61,332 nucleotides of DNA from the NCBI GenBank assembly GCA_946491665.1, contig CAMLYL010000008.1, forward strand, positions 1 to 61,332, given 5' to 3'. Numbering within the stretch: the first letter of the stretch is position 1; each line of letters starts with the position of its first letter. This document shows positions 45,508 to 54,345 of this stretch, piece by piece. This stretch comes from an uncultured Lachnospiraceae bacterium (GTDB taxonomy: Bacteria; Bacillota; Clostridia; Lachnospirales; Lachnospiraceae). Under the pieces are notes generated by a model. That model saw only the letters and a list, made by a program, of their open reading frames with translations, ran no database searches and had not been told where the DNA came from. The position numbers and the translations under genes are program-made.

Positions 45508-46593
45508 ATGACACATCTGCAGCTGAAAAATAAGACAATTATAGTAACGGGAGCTGCCGGATTTATCGGCGCCAATCTGGTTTTGGAATTATTGCGCACA
45601 AAGGAACCGATGTGTGTTGTCGGCATCGACAATCTGAATGATTATTATGATGTTTCTATTAAGGAATATCGTTTGAATCAGATCTCGAAAACGGCTTTGG
45701 AAAATCAGATGTCAGAATGGAAATTTGTTAAGGCGGACATTTCGGATAAAGCTGCATTACAGGTGATTTTCCAGATATATCAGCCGGATATTGTAGTGAA
45801 TCTGGCTGCTCAGGCAGGGGTTCGTTACAGTATAACGAATCCGGATGCTTATGCAAAATCGAATCTGATCGGTTTTTATAATGTGCTGGAAGCATGCCGG
45901 CATTCTTATGACAATGGGCAGAAAGGTGTAGAGCACCTGGTATATGCTTCCAGTTCTTCAGTATATGGAAGTAACAAAAAGGTGCCATATTCTACAGAGG
46001 ATAAGGTAGATCATCCGGTTTCTCTGTATGCGGCAACGAAAAAGAGTAATGAATTGCTGGCTCATGCTTACAGTAAGCTTTATGATATTCCGTCTACCGG
46101 TCTGCGTTTTTTTACTGTTTACGGCCCGGCAGGAAGACCGGATATGGCGTATTTCGGTTTCACTAATAAGCTTTTAAAAGGAGAAACGATTCAAATATTC
46201 AATTATGGAAATTGCAAACGTGATTTTACATATATAGATGATATTGTGGAGGGCGTGCTGCGGGTGATGCAGTCCCCGCCGTCCAGAGAGACCGGCGAGG
46301 ATGATCTTCCGGTTCCGCCCTATGCAATTTATAATATCGGAAACAGTAATCCGGAGAATCTGCTGGATTTTGTTGATATTCTTCAGCAGGAACTGATTCG
46401 TGCGAAGGTGCTTCCGGAGGATTACGACTTTGAAGCGCACAGGGAGCTTGTTCCCATGCAGCCGGGGGATGTACCTGTTACTTATGCAGATACAAGTGCA
46501 TTGGAACGGGATTTCGGATTTAAACCGGGTACCAGTCTCAGAGACGGACTCAGAAAGTTTGCAGAATGGTACAGGGAATTTTATATGGGATAA
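45508..46593 (+). CDS. UDP-glucuronate 4-epimerase (CapI/LspL type)
   Basis: A 361-residue SDR epimerase. The NAD motif is VTGAAGFIGANLV, the catalytic stretch is YASSSSVYGSNKKVPYS with later YAATKKSNELLAHAYSKLY, and NLAAQAGVRYSITNPDAY and FTVYGPAGRPDMAYFGF match UDP-glucuronate epimerases, which make UDP-galacturonate. The next gene makes the UDP-glucuronate substrate, supporting the call. RBS GAGGAAG before ATG 45508. Confidence 0.9.
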   Translation: MTHLQLKNKTIIVTGAAGFIGANLVLELLRTKEPMCVVGIDNLNDYYDVSIKEYRLNQISKTALENQMSEWKFVKADISDKAALQVIFQIYQPDIVVNLAAQAGVRYSITNPDAYAKSNLIGFYNVLEACRHSYDNGQKGVEHLVYASSSSVYGSNKKVPYSTEDKVDHPVSLYAATKKSNELLAHAYSKLYDIPSTGLRFFTVYGPAGRPDMAYFGFTNKLLKGETIQIFNYGNCKRDFTYIDDIVEGVLRVMQSPPSRETGEDDLPVPPYAIYNIGNSNPENLLDFVDILQQELIRAKVLPEDYDFEAHRELVPMQPGDVPVTYADTSALERDFGFKPGTSLRDGLRKFAEWYREFYMG

Positions 46594-46602
46594 TGACGTT
46601 TG

Positions 46603-46640
46603 AAACGGATCTGATTTTTTGATGAGTCAGATCTGTTTTT
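46603..46640 (+). terminator. Terminator between the epimerase and ugd genes
   Basis: AACGGATCTGA (46604-46614) pairs with TCAGATCTGTT (46627-46637) with one G/T wobble, followed by further T residues. It lies inside the gene row and could be a LoaP-overridden site. Confidence 0.65.
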
Positions 46641-46673
46641 GATTTGAAAAAACATGCGGGAGGAATACGAACT

Positions 46674-47906
46674 ATGAAGATTGCAGTTGCGGGAACCGGA
46701 TATGTCGGCTTGTCCATTGCCACACTTCTGGCACAGCATAATGAGGTGACAGCGGTAGATATTGTGGAAGAGAAAGTGAATCTGATCAACAGGAAAAAGT
46801 CTCCGATCCGGGATGAGTATATTGAGGATTATCTGGCAAACAGGACGCTGAATCTGGTGGCGACCCTTGATGCAGAGGCGGCATACAGTGATGCGGATTT
46901 TGTGGTAATTGCGGCGCCGACCAATTATGACAGCAAGAAAAATTTTTTTGATACTTCCGCTGTGGAAAATGTCATTGAGTCGGTAATCAAGTATAATCCC
47001 GACGCGATTATGGTGATTAAATCAACGATTCCGGTGGGATATACGGTGTCTGTTCGGAAAAAATATCACTGCGATAACATTATTTTCAGTCCGGAGTTTC
47101 TGCGGGAGTCGAAAGCTCTTTATGACAATCTTTATCCAAGTCGGATTATCGCAGGTACGGATGTGAAAAATGCCCGTCTGGTAAAAGCAGCCAATACGTT
47201 TGTCGGTCTGCTGAAGGAAGGAGCGCTTAAGGAAGATATTGATACGCTGATTATGGGATTTACAGAGGCGGAAGCAGTAAAGCTGTTTGCGAATACTTAT
47301 CTGGCGCTTCGTGTGGCCTACTTTAATGAACTGGATACTTATGCGGAGTCAAAAGGATTAAATACAAAGCAGATTATTGACGGGGTCTGCCTGGATCCGA
47401 GGATCGGCTCTCATTACAATAATCCTTCCTTCGGATATGGCGGGTACTGCCTGCCGAAGGACACGAAGCAGCTCCTGGCGAATTATGAGGATGTTCCCCA
47501 GAATATGATGACCGCTATCGTAGAGTCCAACCGGACACGGAAGGATTATATTGCAGAGCGGGTGCTGGAGATCGCCGGAGGATATAGTGCCGGCGATCAT
47601 TACGATGCTTCGAAAGAAAAAGAGGTTATTATCGGAGTATATCGTCTGACGATGAAATCTAATTCGGATAACTTCCGCCAGTCGTCCATTCAGGGGGTAA
47701 TGAAACGGATTAAGGCAAAAGGAGCGACTGTACTTATTTATGAACCGGCTCTGGAGAATGGAAGTACATTTTTCGGCAGCAGAGTGGTCAATGATCTGGA
47801 AAAATTTAAAGAGCAGAGCCAGGCGATCATTGCCAATCGGTATGACAGCTGCCTGGATGATGTGCAGGATAAGGTGTACACCAGGGATCTGTTCCGGAGA
47901 GATTAG
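46674..47906 (+). CDS. ugd: UDP-glucose 6-dehydrogenase
   Basis: Ugd oxidises UDP-glucose to UDP-glucuronate. The 410-residue protein has the NAD motif [51 protein letters not shown] and the catalytic Cys in [16 protein letters not shown]. This is the short bacterial form. ATG 46674 lies 9 bases after GGGAGGA. It supplies the UDP-glucuronate epimerase encoded just upstream. Confidence 0.96.
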   Translation: MKIAVAGTGYVGLSIATLLAQHNEVTAVDIVEEKVNLINRKKSPIRDEYIEDYLANRTLNLVATLDAEAAYSDADFVVIAAPTNYDSKKNFFDTSAVENVIESVIKYNPDAIMVIKSTIPVGYTVSVRKKYHCDNIIFSPEFLRESKALYDNLYPSRIIAGTDVKNARLVKAANTFVGLLKEGALKEDIDTLIMGFTEAEAVKLFANTYLALRVAYFNELDTYAESKGLNTKQIIDGVCLDPRIGSHYNNPSFGYGGYCLPKDTKQLLANYEDVPQNMMTAIVESNRTRKDYIAERVLEIAGGYSAGDHYDASKEKEVIIGVYRLTMKSNSDNFRQSSIQGVMKRIKAKGATVLIYEPALENGSTFFGSRVVNDLEKFKEQSQAIIANRYDSCLDDVQDKVYTRDLFRRD

Positions 47907-47922
47907 GGAAAGGAATTTTATC

Positions 47923-49413
47923 ATGACGCAGAGAGAAAAAGACGGAACGCCTGCGAAGGAGAAAGTTCTGTTTATCATTGGAAAGCTGGCGACCGTGCTT
48001 CAGATTGTGATATCGGTTGTAACGTTGATTTTACTGAGACAGGCGGAGTTGATTCCGGACAGATTTTTGATTTTGTTCGGAGTGGTTCTGGCTGTTTTAA
48101 TTATAGTTTTCTGGCTGCTGATGAAGCGGAAAATAAAACTGATCCGTTTCTGGATTGGCTTTATCCTGGCGCTGCTGGTTTCAGTGGGAATGGGATTTGC
48201 GGATCTGAAAATTTATGAACTGACACATACGCTGCAGAATATCACAGATACTACGGAGGAGACCACCCGCGTGGGCGTTTATGTGCTGGCGGATGATCCG
48301 GCTCAGTCAATAGAGGATATGGCCGGATATTCTTACGGGATTCTGGAAACCCAGGCCAGGGAAGAGACAGACAATGTAATCGCTCAGATCGACAGTGATC
48401 TGGGAACGCAGATTGCAGCAAAAACATTTGCAGATGCGGCAGGACTGGCGGACGGACTTTTGAACGGAGAGTGCGGCGCCATGATTCTCAATGAAGGCTT
48501 TATTGGGATGATTACGGAGACGGACGGCTATGAAGATTTTGAATCCCGTATCCGCGAAGTGGCTGTTTATGAGTGGGCGACTGTCATTGCGGAGACGCCG
48601 GAAAATCAGGAAGAGACCGATCCCATAAATGAGGATGGTATTTTCACTATGTATATCAGCGGTATTGATACTTTCGGATCCATTTCTGCAAAGAGCCGGA
48701 GCGATGTGAATATTCTGGCGGTGGTAAATACGAATACGCATCAGGTGCTTCTGGTTTCCACACCCCGGGATTATTATGTTCCGCTGTCTATTTCCAATGG
48801 GGCGAAGGATAAGCTGACCCATGCAGGAATTTATGGAGTGAATGTATCTATGGATACGCTGGCGATGCTGTACGATATCGATATTGATTACTATTTCCGT
48901 GTGAATTTCAGCGGATTTGAGCAGCTGATCAATGCCCTGGGCGGCGTTACGGTTCAGTCTGATTACAGTTTTGATGCCGGAGGTTATCATTTTGAGCAGG
49001 GTGCAAACTATGTGAACGGGGAGCAGGCTCTGGCTTTTGCAAGAGAGCGCTATTCCTTTACGGAAGGAGACCGCCAGAGAGGGAAAAATCAGATGGCGGT
49101 TATTACAGGTGTAATTAACAAAATGATTTCGCCGGCGGTTCTGAATGATTTCACCGGTCTCATGGAAGGGCTGGAGGGAAGCTTTGAGTCGGATATTCCA
49201 TATACAGATCTGGCCGGTCTGGTGAGACAGCAGCTGTCAGATGGAGGATCCTGGAATGTGGTTACCTACAGTGCAGACGGAACCGGATCCCGGGCATCCA
49301 CTTATTCTATGAGCAGCAGGCTGTATGTAATGATTCCGGATGAAACTACAGTCGATCATGCAAAAGAACTCATCAGTCAGGTGGAAAGCGGAGAGACGCT
49401 GGTACAGGAGTAG
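47923..49413 (+). CDS. LytR-CpsA-Psr (LCP) family cell-wall polymer ligase
   Basis: A 496-residue membrane-anchored enzyme. Three hydrophobic helices lie in the first about 95 residues (VLQIVISVVTLILL, FLILFGVVLAVLIIVFWLLM, RFWIGFILALLVSVGMGFAD). An extracellular accessory region follows, then the LCP domain with SRSDVNILAVVNTNTHQVLL, STPRDYYVPL, KLTHAGIYGVNVSMDTLAM and LAFARERYSFTEGDRQRGKN (catalytic Arg residues). LCP enzymes transfer undecaprenyl-linked polymers to peptidoglycan, fitting the end of this locus. ATG 47923 follows GGGAAAGGA. Confidence 0.93.
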   Translation: MTQREKDGTPAKEKVLFIIGKLATVLQIVISVVTLILLRQAELIPDRFLILFGVVLAVLIIVFWLLMKRKIKLIRFWIGFILALLVSVGMGFADLKIYELTHTLQNITDTTEETTRVGVYVLADDPAQSIEDMAGYSYGILETQAREETDNVIAQIDSDLGTQIAAKTFADAAGLADGLLNGECGAMILNEGFIGMITETDGYEDFESRIREVAVYEWATVIAETPENQEETDPINEDGIFTMYISGIDTFGSISAKSRSDVNILAVVNTNTHQVLLVSTPRDYYVPLSISNGAKDKLTHAGIYGVNVSMDTLAMLYDIDIDYYFRVNFSGFEQLINALGGVTVQSDYSFDAGGYHFEQGANYVNGEQALAFARERYSFTEGDRQRGKNQMAVITGVINKMISPAVLNDFTGLMEGLEGSFESDIPYTDLAGLVRQQLSDGGSWNVVTYSADGTGSRASTYSMSSRLYVMIPDETTVDHAKELISQVESGETLVQE

Positions 49414-49437
49414 GCATTCCGGGAAAGGAGAGATTTT

Positions 49438-49638
49438 TTGGAAAAAAGTGGTGTTCCCATCTGGGAAAAAGTAACGCTGACGATTGGAGAAGCGGCAGCT
49501 TATTCCAACATAGGGATTAACAAATTAAATGAGATTGCGGGCAAGCCCGGCTGTCCGTTTGTGCTTTATGTAGGACGGAAGAAGTTAATTAAAAGAAAAG
49601 AATTTGAAGAGTTTATAAGCAGAAGTTCCGAAATATAA
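49438..49638 (+). CDS. Excisionase (Xis)-like small DNA-binding protein, TTG start
   Basis: A 66-residue protein with a winged-helix excisionase/MerR-like fold: VTLTIGEAAAYSNIGINKL, then FVLYVGRKKLIKRKEFEEFI. It resembles Tn916-type Xis, but no integrase or attachment site lies nearby. It may be a relic of a mobile element or a regulator of local genes. TTG 49438 is set by AAAGGAG at 49424-49430. Composition matches the surroundings. Confidence 0.75.
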   Translation: MEKSGVPIWEKVTLTIGEAAAYSNIGINKLNEIAGKPGCPFVLYVGRKKLIKRKEFEEFISRSSEI

Positions 49639-49677
49639 AGTTTCTCTGGAAATTTCCTTTTTTACGGGAGGGCAATT

Positions 49678-50868
49678 GTGAGTACGGAGCAGTATTTGAT
49701 CTATCTTTTAAAATCTTTTTTGAATGAAAAGACGGATGTCATTCCACCGCCGGAGAGTGTTTCATTGGAAAAATTATATCAGTTATGTCAGAAACATAAT
49801 GTTGCAGCGATCGCGTATGCTGTTCTGAGTCTTGCAGATATGGACGAAGAGCTGCTTACAAAGTTTAAAGATGCTATGGTTGGCGCTGTTTACCGGAATA
49901 CTGTGCTGGACAGTATGATATCTGAGGTACTTGACCAGTTTGAAAGTTTCCGGATACCATATGCCATTCTAAAAGGGTATCGGCTGAAACAGGATTATCC
50001 TGTTCCGGAATTCCGGACAATGGGAGATGTGGATTTTCTTATAAAAGAGGAGCATCGGATGGAAGCTGACCGGCTGCTGCTGGCTATGGGGTATGAAAAG
50101 GACTGGACCATGGGAAGCACATGGACCTATAAAATGGCGGGAACAACTCTGGAAATTCACACAAAGCCGGCTTTTGGCAATTACTGGAACCAGGTCAATT
50201 ATGAAGGATATTTTCTGAAAATTTTTTCACGTCTGAACAGAAGGGAAAATACATATGAAATGCTTTTAAGCGGAGAGGATCATTTTATTTTTCTGCTGTT
50301 TCATCTTGCAAAACACCTGAATTCATCGGGAGCGGGAATTCGAATGATACTGGATCTGGCGGTTGTTCTGAAGAAGCATCTGGCGGAACTGGATTGGAAA
50401 TATATAAAAGAAGAATTGCAGAGTATCCGGCTGCTGGAATTTTCAGAACATATTTTTGATTTATGTGCAGAGCTCTTTGAGGTAGAAGTGCCGTTTCACT
50501 CACAGCAGACAGACGAAAAACTGCAGAAACAGCTGCTTGCTTATATACTGCAGGGCGGGATTTTCGGATTTGAAAGACCGGACAGTATACGAAGGCTCAG
50601 AAACGGGATTCGAGCCGGAAATATTTCCGGGGACCGGCGTATTCAGATTTCAGCCGGAATAAAACTGCTGTTTCCTGGGAGAAAGCACATGGCCGCATTT
50701 CTGCCTGCTGTGGAAAAGCATGTCTGGATGCTTCCTCTGGCATGGATCAGACGCTGGAAAATGGGGTTGAAATACAGAGACCGGGTGGAACACAGTTTAT
50801 CCGGTTTTACGGAAAATGTGGAGGAAGCCAGAAGTCAGTATCTTTTGTTAAAGCAGATTGGTTTATAG
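49678..50868 (+). CDS. Nucleotidyltransferase family protein (PF14907-like), GTG start
   Basis: A 396-residue soluble protein. The sequence YAILKGYRLKQDYPVPEFRT followed by MGDVDFLIKEEHRMEADRLL carries the nucleotidyltransferase-fold Asp pair (DVDFL), and LEIHTKPAFG and FLLFHLAKHLNSSGAG complete the family look. Proteins of this family recur near PqqD-family and HPr-kinase-like genes and are believed to modify a peptide or sugar by nucleotidyl transfer; the substrate is unknown. GTG 49678 follows GGGAGGG. First gene of the candidate peptide-modification system. Confidence 0.8.
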   Translation: MSTEQYLIYLLKSFLNEKTDVIPPPESVSLEKLYQLCQKHNVAAIAYAVLSLADMDEELLTKFKDAMVGAVYRNTVLDSMISEVLDQFESFRIPYAILKGYRLKQDYPVPEFRTMGDVDFLIKEEHRMEADRLLLAMGYEKDWTMGSTWTYKMAGTTLEIHTKPAFGNYWNQVNYEGYFLKIFSRLNRRENTYEMLLSGEDHFIFLLFHLAKHLNSSGAGIRMILDLAVVLKKHLAELDWKYIKEELQSIRLLEFSEHIFDLCAELFEVEVPFHSQQTDEKLQKQLLAYILQGGIFGFERPDSIRRLRNGIRAGNISGDRRIQISAGIKLLFPGRKHMAAFLPAVEKHVWMLPLAWIRRWKMGLKYRDRVEHSLSGFTENVEEARSQYLLLKQIGL

Positions 50869-50881
50869 AAAGGTTATTGCA

Positions 50882-52339
50882 ATGAAAATTTTAATAACCG
50901 GGGTCAGAAGCTTTTTTGGCGGAAATCTGGCGGCGGCGCTGGCGGATTTCCGGGATGGCAGAGATTGTATACATAACATAAACGGGGAAAAATGGAAGAT
51001 TTGTGTCTGGGACAGTGATCTGCCCTGGGAAGAGCTGGACCGGTATTGCCGGGATGCAGATTTTGTATTTCATTTCGCCGGAACAGATGTATCGGACAAT
51101 CCGGATGAGTTTATGCGTGGAAATTTCGGGTTGTCGATGAAACTGCTGGATAAATTGCGAAGATATCAAAATACCTGTCCCGTCATGCTTGCGTCCTCTG
51201 TCTGGGCGGCTCGGGCAGAGAAGCGTGCGGGATCCTGCTCCGGAAGATATCTTGAATATGGGAGATCAAAGCTGGCGGCGGAGGAGCTGTTTTTTGAGCA
51301 TGAAGCGAGAACTGGGGCCAAAGCGCTGATTTACCGTTTCCCGGATTTTTCAGACGAGCAAAAAGGAACGGCCAAAGCAGTTTATGAGGAGGCTCTGGTG
51401 GAAGAAATGACTGCGGCGCTGAGGGACAGGAGCATCGCTGTGAATTTTATGGAAACAGGGCGGGAGCGCGCCGGAATGGACGTTATTGCTTTGTGCCGCT
51501 GGCGGACAATTCTGCGGAGCAGAATTCTTTTTTGCAGGGACAAGTGGCAGAAGAGAGGGATAAGTGGCTCAAAAACGGAGGAAATTATAAAGTATAATGG
51601 AAAAGAGGTGGTTTATGTGAACTTTGCGGTCTGTGACCTCAGTAGCAGAGATTCCATAAAGCTGAAAACGGATTTGTCCCGGATCTGGCCGGAGGTAAAG
51701 ATTGACGTTTTCCGGGACTGCGGCCGTCTGTTGGAACAGATCCGGCAGGGGGACAGATATGAACTGCTTTTTCTGGATGTTTTTGTTTTGTATATGAGAA
51801 TGCCGGACGGATCCTGCGCAGTTGATCTGATTCAGAGGGAGCTTCCACGAAGCGAACTGGTTTTTACAAGCGTTGGCAGGGATTACGGTCCGGAAGCATT
51901 TGAGCGGAATGCGCTGTACTATTTCGTAAAGCCCTGCAGTCAGAAAAAACTGCTGGAGATCAAACGAAGGTTCCGTGAAAGGCACATGCCGGAAGTGGAG
52001 GTATATGATTCAAAGACGCGCCAGACATATAAGCTGTCTTTTCAGAAAATTGTTTACATAGAAAGTCTGCGCAATTATCTGTATATACATCTGGCCGCCG
52101 ATGACGTTGTCAAGGTGCGGGGAAGTCTGACGGATTTTATGGAAAAGCTGGATGATCGGTTCCTTAAGATCAACCGGGGCATTATTGTAAATATGGCGGA
52201 GATAGAGCAGATGAGCACAGATTCCTGTAAAATAAACGGTCTGATTTTTATGCTCAGCAGAAGTAGCAGGGCAGAAAACCGGCGGAAATATTATGAGTAC
52301 AGATTCAGAAATGATCCGGGAGGCGATGAGTATAGGTGA
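50882..52339 (+). CDS. In-frame fusion of an SDR epimerase remnant and a LytTR response regulator
   Basis: A 485-residue frame in two unrelated halves. Residues 1-235 start as an SDR (MKILITGVRSFFGGNLAAAL, FHFAGTDVSDNPDEF, YLEYGRSKLAAEELFFEHEA with Tyr-X3-Lys) but stop short of a full enzyme. From codon 246 the sequence is a complete response regulator: receiver domain with MNFAVCDLSSRDS-like start, phospho-Asp in LLFLDVFV and Lys in YYFVKPC, then a LytTR DNA-binding domain (KIVYIESLRNYLYIHLAADD, LKINRGIIVNMAEIEQM). GTG 51617 with AAGAGGTGG upstream could start a separate 240-residue regulator. No sensor kinase is seen. Confidence 0.8.
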   Translation: MKILITGVRSFFGGNLAAALADFRDGRDCIHNINGEKWKICVWDSDLPWEELDRYCRDADFVFHFAGTDVSDNPDEFMRGNFGLSMKLLDKLRRYQNTCPVMLASSVWAARAEKRAGSCSGRYLEYGRSKLAAEELFFEHEARTGAKALIYRFPDFSDEQKGTAKAVYEEALVEEMTAALRDRSIAVNFMETGRERAGMDVIALCRWRTILRSRILFCRDKWQKRGISGSKTEEIIKYNGKEVVYVNFAVCDLSSRDSIKLKTDLSRIWPEVKIDVFRDCGRLLEQIRQGDRYELLFLDVFVLYMRMPDGSCAVDLIQRELPRSELVFTSVGRDYGPEAFERNALYYFVKPCSQKKLLEIKRRFRERHMPEVEVYDSKTRQTYKLSFQKIVYIESLRNYLYIHLAADDVVKVRGSLTDFMEKLDDRFLKINRGIIVNMAEIEQMSTDSCKINGLIFMLSRSSRAENRRKYYEYRFRNDPGGDEYR

Positions 52340-52772
52340 GATTCAAAAAAAGGGTGGAGAAGTGGACAGATTCAGATTAATTGACGGATTAAAAATGCGG
52401 ACAGTTGCCGGACAGACCCTGCTGATGCCTGTCGGGAAAACAAGCGCAGTCGTTCATCAGGTGGCAATGCTGAATAAGGAAGCAGGCAGACTGGTCGGGT
52501 TTATGACCGGTGAATTCACCGTAGAGGACATCGTAGAAAAGGGTATGCAGGTCTACAATGTAGAGGAGTCTGTTCTCCGCGCAGATGTGGAAAAGCTGGT
52601 AAACACCCTTGGAAAGGCAGGGATGCTGATTGGAAAAGGATTTGAACGGCGCAAAGGAGGAGAGACAAAGGCCATATCCGGAACAGTACGGATTGCAGAC
52701 GGAAAAGTCGTCTCCAGTACCTCGTCGGGCATCCGGACGATCCCGTCCGATTCCGATCCAGGGAGCCTTTGA
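52293..52772 (+). CDS. PqqD-family peptide-binding protein 1
   Basis: A 159-residue protein. The core RLIDGLKMRTVAGQTLLMPV, LNKEAGRLVGFMTGEFTVED, then VLRADVEKLVNTLGKAGML is the PqqD winged-helix fold (RiPP recognition element), which binds leader peptides and presents them to tailoring enzymes. A C-terminal extension (SGTVRIADGKVVSSTSS) has a partner in the second PqqD protein downstream, so it is a real part of the family here. It starts inside the LytTR gene (47-base overlap) and runs 143 bases into the radical SAM gene. Confidence 0.85.
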   Translation: MSTDSEMIREAMSIGEIQKKGGEVDRFRLIDGLKMRTVAGQTLLMPVGKTSAVVHQVAMLNKEAGRLVGFMTGEFTVEDIVEKGMQVYNVEESVLRADVEKLVNTLGKAGMLIGKGFERRKGGETKAISGTVRIADGKVVSSTSSGIRTIPSDSDPGSL

Positions 52773-53736
52773 GCTGACGCCCCGCTGTAATTTTCACTGC
52801 AGGATGTGCTATGTACGGCTGGATCCGGATGAGATTCCCGCCCGGGGCAGAGAGCTGAGCGCATCGGAATGGATCCGTCTGGGAGAACAGGCGGTGGATG
52901 CGGAGACCCTCTCCCTTACCATTACGGGAGGCGAACCGCTGATGCATCCCCAGTTTCCGGAAATCTATGAAGCGCTGACAGAGATGGGATTTTTTATCAC
53001 CCTTCAGACCAATCTGTCACTGCTGGATGGAAAACTGATGGATCTGATTGCGGAACGGCCGCCCAGAGCTGTCAAGTCCACGCTGTATGGAGCCACAGAG
53101 GAGACTTATGAAAAGGTCTGCGGCGTCAAAAACGGACTGCAGATGGTCAGACGGGGAATTGAAAATGTAAAACATGCGAAGATACCATTGGTACTGGTTT
53201 CTACCGTGATCCGGGAGAACCAGGAGGAGTTGAACGCCATTCATCAGCTGGCGGCTGATTACGGTTTTCCCCTGGCACATACCCACAATGTAATGAATAC
53301 CAAGCGCAATGGAAATGAAAAGAATATTCTTTCTTCCAGGATTCTGTTTGAGGATCTGACGGAGAAAGAAAAAAAAGAGGCACGTATAAAGCCGCATCAG
53401 ATCATACGCACTCCGCTGGATGGGTGCGGAAATTATAAAAACGGCGGGTACTGGATTCTGTGGAACGGGCATTTAAGCCTGTGCGCCCACATGGATTTGG
53501 ATTATACTCCTCTGAATATAACCGGGGAAGGAAAGCCGGAGGGAATTGCATCCTACTTTCACCGGATGCTGGATGATCTGGATCGGAAATATCCTGTGGG
53601 CTGCTGTGACAGCTGTGAGGCCAGCCGGTACTGCAGTACATGTCCGGCTGTATTATATGCGGATAACACGGTTCCCGGTGAGGGGAAATGTCTGACGGCG
53701 CAGAGGATGATGGAGTGTGCTCGGAAAAATTGTTGA
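52630..53736 (+). CDS. Radical SAM/SPASM peptide-modifying enzyme, TTG start
   Basis: A 368-residue radical SAM protein. The cluster motif is CNFHCRMCY (CX3CX2C), with FELTPR before it and the SAM motif LTITGGEPLMHPQF after it. The C-terminal SPASM region has CGNYKNGGYW, LSLCAHMDLD, then CDSCEASRYCSTC and a final Cys, for extra iron-sulfur clusters. This architecture is typical of RiPP maturases such as those making sactionine or other crosslinks. The start is uncertain: TTG 52630 gives the listed length, but TTG 52693 is also possible; the core starts by 52750 at the latest. Confidence 0.85.
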   Translation: MEKDLNGAKEERQRPYPEQYGLQTEKSSPVPRRASGRSRPIPIQGAFELTPRCNFHCRMCYVRLDPDEIPARGRELSASEWIRLGEQAVDAETLSLTITGGEPLMHPQFPEIYEALTEMGFFITLQTNLSLLDGKLMDLIAERPPRAVKSTLYGATEETYEKVCGVKNGLQMVRRGIENVKHAKIPLVLVSTVIRENQEELNAIHQLAADYGFPLAHTHNVMNTKRNGNEKNILSSRILFEDLTEKEKKEARIKPHQIIRTPLDGCGNYKNGGYWILWNGHLSLCAHMDLDYTPLNITGEGKPEGIASYFHRMLDDLDRKYPVGCCDSCEASRYCSTCPAVLYADNTVPGEGKCLTAQRMMECARKNC

Positions 53737-53812
53737 CAGGATCAGGAAAGAAATGGATAAAATTTTGAGATATAGCATAAAAAATTAAGAAGGAGAGATC
53801 TGCAAAATTAGC

Positions 53813-54310
53813 ATGGAAGAAAAAGTAGATTCTATTTCAGAAAAAAATGGGAATATAGAAAAGAAAAATGCACAAATACTTCAAGTTACTGAAAAATCGC
53901 ATTCAAAAATGAAAGAAGGGTACATGCGTTTGATTAATGGTATTCGAATTAAAAAAATTGCTGGACAGACGTTGATGGTGCCGACAGGAAAGGCTGTTTC
54001 CAAAGTTTACCAACCTGCAGTGCTTAATAGTGACGCTGCGGTTTTAGTTAATATGATGACTGAGGATTTTACAGTGAATTCCATCGTTGCCCAGGGAATG
54101 AATATCTTTAGAGTAGATGAAGCCATTTTGAGAAAAGATGTGGAACACTTGATTAATCAACTGATGTTGGCCGGAATGTTGGAAGGTGAGGAGGTGGAAC
54201 GAAGGTTGAAATCGGCGATGACGACATTATCGGGTACAGCAGTTGTGAGAGAAGGAAAAATATGTTCAAGCGAAACAGAATGTATAAAAAGATCTTTTGG
54301 AGATTGTTAA
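53813..54310 (+). CDS. PqqD-family peptide-binding protein 2
   Basis: A 165-residue paralogue of the first PqqD protein: RLINGIRIKKIAGQTLMVPT, AVLNSDAAVLVNMMTEDFTV, ILRKDVEHLINQLMLAGMLE, and a C-terminal extension SGTAVVREGKICSSETE. A hydrophilic 35-residue N-terminus is extra. The gene is distinctly more AT-rich than the first copy, so it looks separately acquired rather than a fresh duplication. It lies immediately before the candidate substrate gene and may be its dedicated recognition partner. Confidence 0.82.
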   Translation: MEEKVDSISEKNGNIEKKNAQILQVTEKSHSKMKEGYMRLINGIRIKKIAGQTLMVPTGKAVSKVYQPAVLNSDAAVLVNMMTEDFTVNSIVAQGMNIFRVDEAILRKDVEHLINQLMLAGMLEGEEVERRLKSAMTTLSGTAVVREGKICSSETECIKRSFGDC

Positions 54311-54345
54311 TTAATAATAAAGATAGTTGAAAGGAAGATAATATT

